From Patescibacteria group bacterium (GTDB lineage: Bacteria > Patescibacteriota > Minisyncoccia > Phycocordibacterales > JAGLOS01), in contig JAHIYV010000034.1 of NCBI GenBank assembly GCA_018814635.1, positions 1 through 9,917 on the forward strand: a DNA stretch of 9,917 bases, written 5' to 3'. The notes beneath the pieces are model-generated. The model searched no databases. It was given only the letters and a program-made list of their open reading frames with translations, and was not told the origin of the DNA. The position numbers were made by a program, and so were the translations under genes. Shown piece after piece: positions 6,029-9,917 of the stretch. Numbering within the stretch: position 1 is the stretch's first letter; each line of letters begins with the position of its first letter.

Positions 6029-7117
6029 ATGAATAAAAATTTATTGACGACTATTTTTTTCTTTTTACTTGTGGCGGGTGGGGTTATCTTTTTGTTTTTG
6101 ATTTTTAAACCATATCTTGTGGCAATTCTTGTGGCGTTGATTTTTTCGGTGGTTTTCTATCCTGTTAAAAATTTTATTTTGCGACACTTAAAAGTAAAAA
6201 ATACCACTGGATCTTTGCTCACAACTATATTAGTTCTTGTTGTTATAATTGTTCCAATTTTTCTATTGGGGATTATGCTTTTTCAAGAAGCGAAAGATTT
6301 ATTGGTAAATTTACCAAAAGGAGGTCTTGTTACTCAATATATTGAAGATCGTTTAACTTCTGTTGAAGGGTATATTAATAGTATTGCGCCAGATGCTAAT
6401 TTAGAATTAAATATTATTACATACATTAAAGATGCTGCCGGGTGGATTGCGAACAATTTTAGTTCGTTATTTTCGGGTATCGTTAAAGGTACTATAAATA
6501 TGTTTTTGATGGTCGTTGCGCTGTTTTTCTTTTTGAAAGATGGAGAAAAAATCAAACAAGTTATATTAGACTGGAGTCCTCTTGGAGATGATTATGATCA
6601 GGGGATTTTGAATAAAATGGCAATAGCGATTAACTCTGTTGTTAAAGGCGCATTATTAATTGCTATTATTCAAGGAATATTCGCGGGCGTGGGATTCATG
6701 ATTTTTGGGGTTCCATCCCCAATACTTTGGGGTTTTGTTGTTATGATTGCTGCTCTGATTCCGGGTATTGGTACGGCTCTTATTATTATTCCAACTGTAA
6801 TTTATTTATATTTTGCCACAGGCCTTTTTGGAGCGATAGGGCTTTTAATATGGGGAATTGTACTTGTTGGTTTGGTGGATAATTTCCTTCGCCCAATTCT
6901 TATTGAACGAGGTATCAAAATTCATCCACTTCTAATTTTATTATCTGTTTTTGGAGGTATTGGTTTTTTTGGCCCTCTTGGATTTTTTGCTGGTCCAATA
7001 ATTTTGAGTTTTGTCTTTGCGCTTATTGATGTATATCCTTGTGTAATGGGGCCGAGAGTAGAAAATCCAAAAAATAAATGCACTATTTCTGAAATAAAAA
7101 AAGAAATCGAACTTTAA
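6029..7117 (+). CDS. AI-2E/PerM family membrane protein
   Basis: A 362-residue polytopic membrane protein, typical length for the family. Hydrophobic segments are visible at about 8-26, 29-46, 64-84, 148-170, 205-226, 234-258, 262-284 and 300-336, with a soluble amphipathic stretch at 86-145 after the third helix. Family signatures are FFFLKDGEKI (167-176), VPSPILWGF (228-236), IPGIGT (244-249), DNFLRPILI (284-292) and GGIGFFGPLGFFAGPII (309-325). Members include TqsA, linked to AI-2 export, PerM, and Na+/H+ antiporters in some bacteria. The substrate cannot be read from sequence, and no quorum-sensing gene is nearby, so a transport role is only a family-level call. The C-terminal tail (340-362) is polar and charged. 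Only 27 bp separate it from PEP synthase, suggesting one transcript. Confidence 0.9.
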   Translation: MNKNLLTTIFFFLLVAGGVIFLFLIFKPYLVAILVALIFSVVFYPVKNFILRHLKVKNTTGSLLTTILVLVVIIVPIFLLGIMLFQEAKDLLVNLPKGGLVTQYIEDRLTSVEGYINSIAPDANLELNIITYIKDAAGWIANNFSSLFSGIVKGTINMFLMVVALFFFLKDGEKIKQVILDWSPLGDDYDQGILNKMAIAINSVVKGALLIAIIQGIFAGVGFMIFGVPSPILWGFVVMIAALIPGIGTALIIIPTVIYLYFATGLFGAIGLLIWGIVLVGLVDNFLRPILIERGIKIHPLLILLSVFGGIGFFGPLGFFAGPIILSFVFALIDVYPCVMGPRVENPKNKCTISEIKKEIEL

Positions 7118-7144
7118 AATTATTAAAAATAAAAAATAAAGAAT

Positions 7145-9604
7145 ATGGAAGACAAAAAACAAGAACTAATCTTATGGCTAGATCAACTTTCTAATGATGA
7201 TGTTCCTCTTGTTGGAGGGAAAAATGCTTCGCTTGGAGAAATGTACAATATATTGAGTCCGCGAGGCATCAGAATACCAAATGCATTTGTTGTAACCGCG
7301 CACGCGTATTATGCTTTTATAAAAGATACAGGACTAGATGTTATTATAAGAAAAGAACTTACTGATCTTGATACTCATGATATCAAAGCACTTCAGTCAA
7401 AAGGAAAAAAAATAAGAGAAGCTTTTTTGTCAAAAGAATTACCACAAAGTTTAGTAGGTCCAATACACGAGGCATATAAAAATCTTTCTTTAGCATACGG
7501 ACTTGGAGATGTGGATACTGCAGTGCGTTCAAGTGCTACGGCTGAAGATTTACCCGGCGCGTCTTTTGCTGGTGAACACGAAACTTTCCTCAATGTGTCT
7601 GGCGAAGAAAATGTTGTTATAGCAGTCAAAAAAGCATTTGCGTCACTTTTCACCGATCGCGCAATTTCATATCGTGTTGATAAAGGTTTTGATCATTTTA
7701 ATATTGCTCTTTCTGTTGGTGTTCAAAAAATGGTTCGCTCTGATAAAGCGGTTTCGGGAGTTATGTTTACAATTGATACTGAAACTGGTTTTAAGGATAT
7801 AGTTCAAATTAGTAGTTCGTGGGGTCTTGGTGAAATGGTGGTGCAAGGCAAGGTTACCCCTGATGAATTTCTTGTTTTTAAGCCAACTCTTGAACAGGGC
7901 TTTAGTCCAATTATTAAAAAATCTCTTGGCGCGAAAACGCGAAAAATGATTTATACAACAGATTCTCAAAATCCAGTTAAAGAAGTGGTTGTTCCATTAA
8001 AAGAGCGTTCCGTATTTACTTTAACAGAAGATGAAATTCTTACTCTTGCGCGATGGGGTGTTGTGATTGAAAAACACTATTCAGATCGCGCGGGTAAATA
8101 TATGCCAATGGATATGGAGTGGGCGAAAGATGGTATTTCCGGAGAGCTTTATATAGTACAAGCAAGACCCGAAACAGTACAAGCAGAAAAAAATAATCTT
8201 ATTCGTACTGATTATAAACTTATAGAAAAAGGAACACCTATTATTGAAGGTATTTCTATAGGTACAAAAATTGTTACAGGAACAGCGAGAATTGTTTTGT
8301 CAACAGACACACTGCATGAATTTAAGAGAGGTGAGATTTTAATTACAGAGATAACGGATCCTGACTGGGAGCCAATTATGAAAATTTCCGCAGCAATTAT
8401 TACAGAAAAAGGAGGACGAACTTCACACGCGGCGATAGTGTCTCGCGAGCTTGGAATTCCCGCTGTGATAGGAACGGGGAATGCTCTTTCAAAAATTAAA
8501 ACAGGAGATATGCTCACTGTTGATTGTTCTTCTGGTGTTGTTGGTAGGGTATATGCTGGAGAACTTAAATATGAAGAAAAATCTTATGATATTGGAGAAG
8601 TTCCAAAAACTCAAACATCGCTTGCGTTGAATGTTGGAAGTCCAGAGGGCGCGTTTCTCCATAGTTTTTTACCTCATCATGGTGTTGGGTTGGCGCGCGA
8701 AGAATTTATTATTGCTTCTCATATTCGTATTCACCCGCTTGCTCTTTTAAATTTTGACAACTTAAAAGATAAAACACTTAAAAAACAAATTGAAAAATTA
8801 ACAAAAGGATATGATAGTAAAACAGAATTTTATGTGTCGCGACTTGCGGAAGGACTTGCGCAAATTGGGGCCGCTTTTTATCCACAACAAGTAATAGTTA
8901 GATTTTCTGACTTTAAGACGAACGAATATGCTACACTTCTTGGTGGCAAAGAATATGAACCAGAAGAGGAAAATCCTATGATAGGGTGGCGTGGAGCCTC
9001 GCGATATACGAATCCTATATTTAAGCCAGCTTTTGGTCTTGAGTGTGAAGCGGTTAAACGAGTCCGCGAAAAATTTGGACTTAAAAATGTACAAACAATG
9101 ATTCCTTTTTGTCGCACACCGGAGGAGGGGCAACAGGTTCTTGATATTATGAACGAGTTTGGACTAACAAAAGGATTTGATGGTTTGAAAGTTTTTGTTA
9201 TGTGCGAGATTCCAACAAATGTAATTCGCGCAGATGATTTTCTAGATATTTTTGACGGTTTTTCTATTGGTTCAAATGACTTAACACAACTTACTCTTGG
9301 TATGGATCGCGACTCTGCTTTGATAGCGTCTATTTCAAATGAAAATGATTTTGCGGTGAGAGCTTTGGTTTCGGAAGCAATTAGAAAATGTAAAGAGCGC
9401 GACAAATATATTGGTTTTTGTGGACAAGCCCCATCTGATTTCCCAGACTTTTTACGGTTTTTAATAGCGAGTAAAATTGATGCCGTGTCGTTAAACCCGG
9501 ATGTGCTTGTTGCGATGAAATTTGAAGTTGCTGATGAAGAAAAGAAAATGCGGGAAGAAAAGCGCGCGGGTTGCGAAGGGTGTTCGTCAGGCGGTTGTTC
9601 GTAA
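7145..9604 (+). CDS. ppsA: Phosphoenolpyruvate synthase (pyruvate, water dikinase)
   Basis: An 819-residue enzyme that makes PEP, AMP and phosphate from pyruvate and ATP (gluconeogenic direction), slightly longer than the roughly 790 residues of E. coli PpsA. Domains in order: an ATP-grasp domain (about 10-345) with VGGKNASLGEM, VRSSATAEDLPGASFAGEHETFLN and the closing ELYIVQARPETVQ; then the swivelling phosphohistidine domain (about 370-470) with GGRTSHAAIVSRELGIPAVIG (phosphorylated His H428). The PEP/pyruvate TIM-barrel domain (about 490-795) follows with GVGLAREEF, RFSDFKTNEY, NPMIGWRGASRY, MCEIPTN, SIGSNDLTQLTLGMDRD and the catalytic Cys region GFCGQAPSD (C759). The sequence favours PpsA over pyruvate phosphate dikinase. 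An unusual charged tail ends in Cys-rich CEGCSSGGCS (C810, C813, C818). The ATG at 7145 lies 27 bp after the perM-like stop, with only A-rich sequence and no Shine-Dalgarno site upstream. Confidence 0.95.
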   Translation: MEDKKQELILWLDQLSNDDVPLVGGKNASLGEMYNILSPRGIRIPNAFVVTAHAYYAFIKDTGLDVIIRKELTDLDTHDIKALQSKGKKIREAFLSKELPQSLVGPIHEAYKNLSLAYGLGDVDTAVRSSATAEDLPGASFAGEHETFLNVSGEENVVIAVKKAFASLFTDRAISYRVDKGFDHFNIALSVGVQKMVRSDKAVSGVMFTIDTETGFKDIVQISSSWGLGEMVVQGKVTPDEFLVFKPTLEQGFSPIIKKSLGAKTRKMIYTTDSQNPVKEVVVPLKERSVFTLTEDEILTLARWGVVIEKHYSDRAGKYMPMDMEWAKDGISGELYIVQARPETVQAEKNNLIRTDYKLIEKGTPIIEGISIGTKIVTGTARIVLSTDTLHEFKRGEILITEITDPDWEPIMKISAAIITEKGGRTSHAAIVSRELGIPAVIGTGNALSKIKTGDMLTVDCSSGVVGRVYAGELKYEEKSYDIGEVPKTQTSLALNVGSPEGAFLHSFLPHHGVGLAREEFIIASHIRIHPLALLNFDNLKDKTLKKQIEKLTKGYDSKTEFYVSRLAEGLAQIGAAFYPQQVIVRFSDFKTNEYATLLGGKEYEPEEENPMIGWRGASRYTNPIFKPAFGLECEAVKRVREKFGLKNVQTMIPFCRTPEEGQQVLDIMNEFGLTKGFDGLKVFVMCEIPTNVIRADDFLDIFDGFSIGSNDLTQLTLGMDRDSALIASISNENDFAVRALVSEAIRKCKERDKYIGFCGQAPSDFPDFLRFLIASKIDAVSLNPDVLVAMKFEVADEEKKMREEKRAGCEGCSSGGCS

Positions 9605-9771
9605 AAAATCAAAATGGAAAATGACAAAGATAAAATGTTAAAAGGTCTTTCCTTGAGGAGGAGCGAAGCGACGGGAAAGGAGAGACCCACCACCTTTCAA
9701 GAAAGGAAGATGGGTAAACCTTGGTTTTACTCATTTATGTAACTGTCATTTTGATTTTTACACTTTACATT
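9601..9771. repeat. Long-range inverted repeat, copies 2 and 3 of the AT-rich intergenic repeat
   Basis: AAAAATCAAAATG (9604-9616, starting inside the PEP synthase stop codon) is perfectly complementary to CATTTTGATTTTT (9747-9759). The right copy continues to 9771 and matches 1973-1997 at 24 of 25 positions. The left copy is the same repeat in reverse orientation with one extra base in its A-run. The pair brackets the hairpins at 9644-9730. Confidence 0.5.
9644..9730 (+). other. Structured spacer of three adjacent hairpins after PEP synthase
   Basis: Stem 1 pairs 9644-9654 (GGTCTTTCCTT) with 9677-9687 (AAGGAGAGACC) over 11 positions with one wobble, around a 22-base purine-rich loop containing GAGCGAAGCGAC. 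Stem 2 is CCTTTC/GAAAGG at 9693-9706, flanked by CCCA (9686-9689) and TGGG (9711-9714). That flanking pair would compete with the base of stem 1 for two residues. Stem 3 is GTAAACC/GGTTTTAC (9714-9730) with one bulged base. No T-run follows stem 1 or 2, so a simple terminator is unlikely. It could be a 3'-UTR structure, a leader of the next gene, or a repeat. No known riboswitch class was recognised. Nothing else was recognised in 9772-9818. Confidence 0.45.
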
Positions 9772-9818
9772 ATTACATTATTATCGTTTCAATATTAAAA
9801 GATTAAAAAACTTATATT

Positions 9819-9917
9819 ATGAAAATTATTTCGTTTGTTAATGAAGAGTGGGAAAAAGAATATCTATCAAAACATCTTGCGGGATATAACATAAAATTTC
9901 TTAATGGGATTTTACAA
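9819..9917 (+). CDS. D-2-hydroxyacid dehydrogenase-like protein, N-terminal fragment (3' end outside window)
   Basis: ATG at 9819-9821 opens a frame that runs to the window end (33 residues, no stop). The start KIISFVNEEWEKEYLSKHLAGYNIKFL, a beta strand followed by an E-x-W-E-K-E-Y-L helix and a second strand, resembles the first Rossmann-like unit of the D-isomer-specific 2-hydroxyacid dehydrogenase catalytic domain (D-lactate dehydrogenase type). The NAD-binding motif and catalytic Arg/Glu/His would lie beyond the window, so the call rests on a short N-terminus. If correct, it would interconvert a 2-oxoacid such as pyruvate with its D-hydroxyacid, next to PEP synthase, which also uses pyruvate. 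No Shine-Dalgarno site precedes it. Confidence 0.5.
   Translation, partial: MKIISFVNEEWEKEYLSKHLAGYNIKFLNGILQ

Noticed and set aside
9644..9687. Rho-independent terminator of PEP synthase
   Set aside because: The 11-bp stem is strong, but it is followed by CACCACC instead of a T-run and has a 22-base loop, so it is listed only as a structured element.
8878..9693. A 271-codon open frame on the minus strand opposite the end of PEP synthase
   Set aside because: It lies almost wholly antisense to well-conserved PEP synthase motifs, and its Ser/Pro/Arg-rich product matches no protein style in the window.
1..9917. Alternative genetic code with UGA read as an amino acid (as in SR1/Gracilibacteria)
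   Set aside because: All complete proteins read through their full conserved domains with no in-frame TGA needed, and glycines at conserved sites are coded by GGN.

Overview
The window looks like a piece of a small, AT-rich (about one third G+C by eye) bacterial chromosome. Gene content and protein style suggest a Candidate Phyla Radiation (Patescibacteria, Parcubacteria-like) lineage: a stand-alone TM0106-type RecB-like nuclease, a YqeY protein, an AI-2E/PerM-type membrane protein, a PEP synthase and surface-glycan enzymes. None of the eight visible gene starts has a convincing Shine-Dalgarno sequence, and several have a TATAAT-like box almost touching the start codon. The genus is inference; there is no rRNA or marker gene here to settle it.

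Layout. Positions 1-248 hold the C-terminal end of a YkuE-like metallophosphoesterase (+). It overlaps tail-to-tail with a 70-residue single-span membrane protein (225-437, -). A palindromic insertion element of about 160 bp (475-634) with perfect 22-bp terminal inverted repeats follows. Then come a GT4 glycosyltransferase (644-1822, -) and, divergently, a polyprenyl-phosphate sugar-1-phosphate transferase (2039-3403, +), a plausible pair for surface glycan assembly. A 471-bp spacer (3404-3874) packed with at least eight different hairpins separates these from yqeY (3875-4327, -). yqeY shares a near-symmetric bidirectional promoter with a 517-residue two-domain nuclease (4393-5946, +). Next are a PerM/AI-2E family membrane protein (6029-7117, +), apparently with a leaderless mRNA, and 27 bp further on PEP synthase (7145-9604, +), which carries an unusual Cys-rich tail. 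After a structured 214-bp spacer, a D-2-hydroxyacid dehydrogenase-like gene begins (9819, cut by the window end).

How the genes fit together. The two glycan enzymes probably act in one pathway: the membrane transferase would load the first sugar phosphate on the lipid carrier and the GT4 enzyme would extend it. PEP synthase and the dehydrogenase-like gene would both act around pyruvate. The nuclease and YqeY share only a promoter region. No complete novel multi-gene system is evident. The most unusual signals are small-scale: an apparent in-frame palindromic insertion inside the glycosyltransferase gene, the palindromic MITE, the hairpin-dense spacers, the bidirectional promoter and the absence of Shine-Dalgarno sites.
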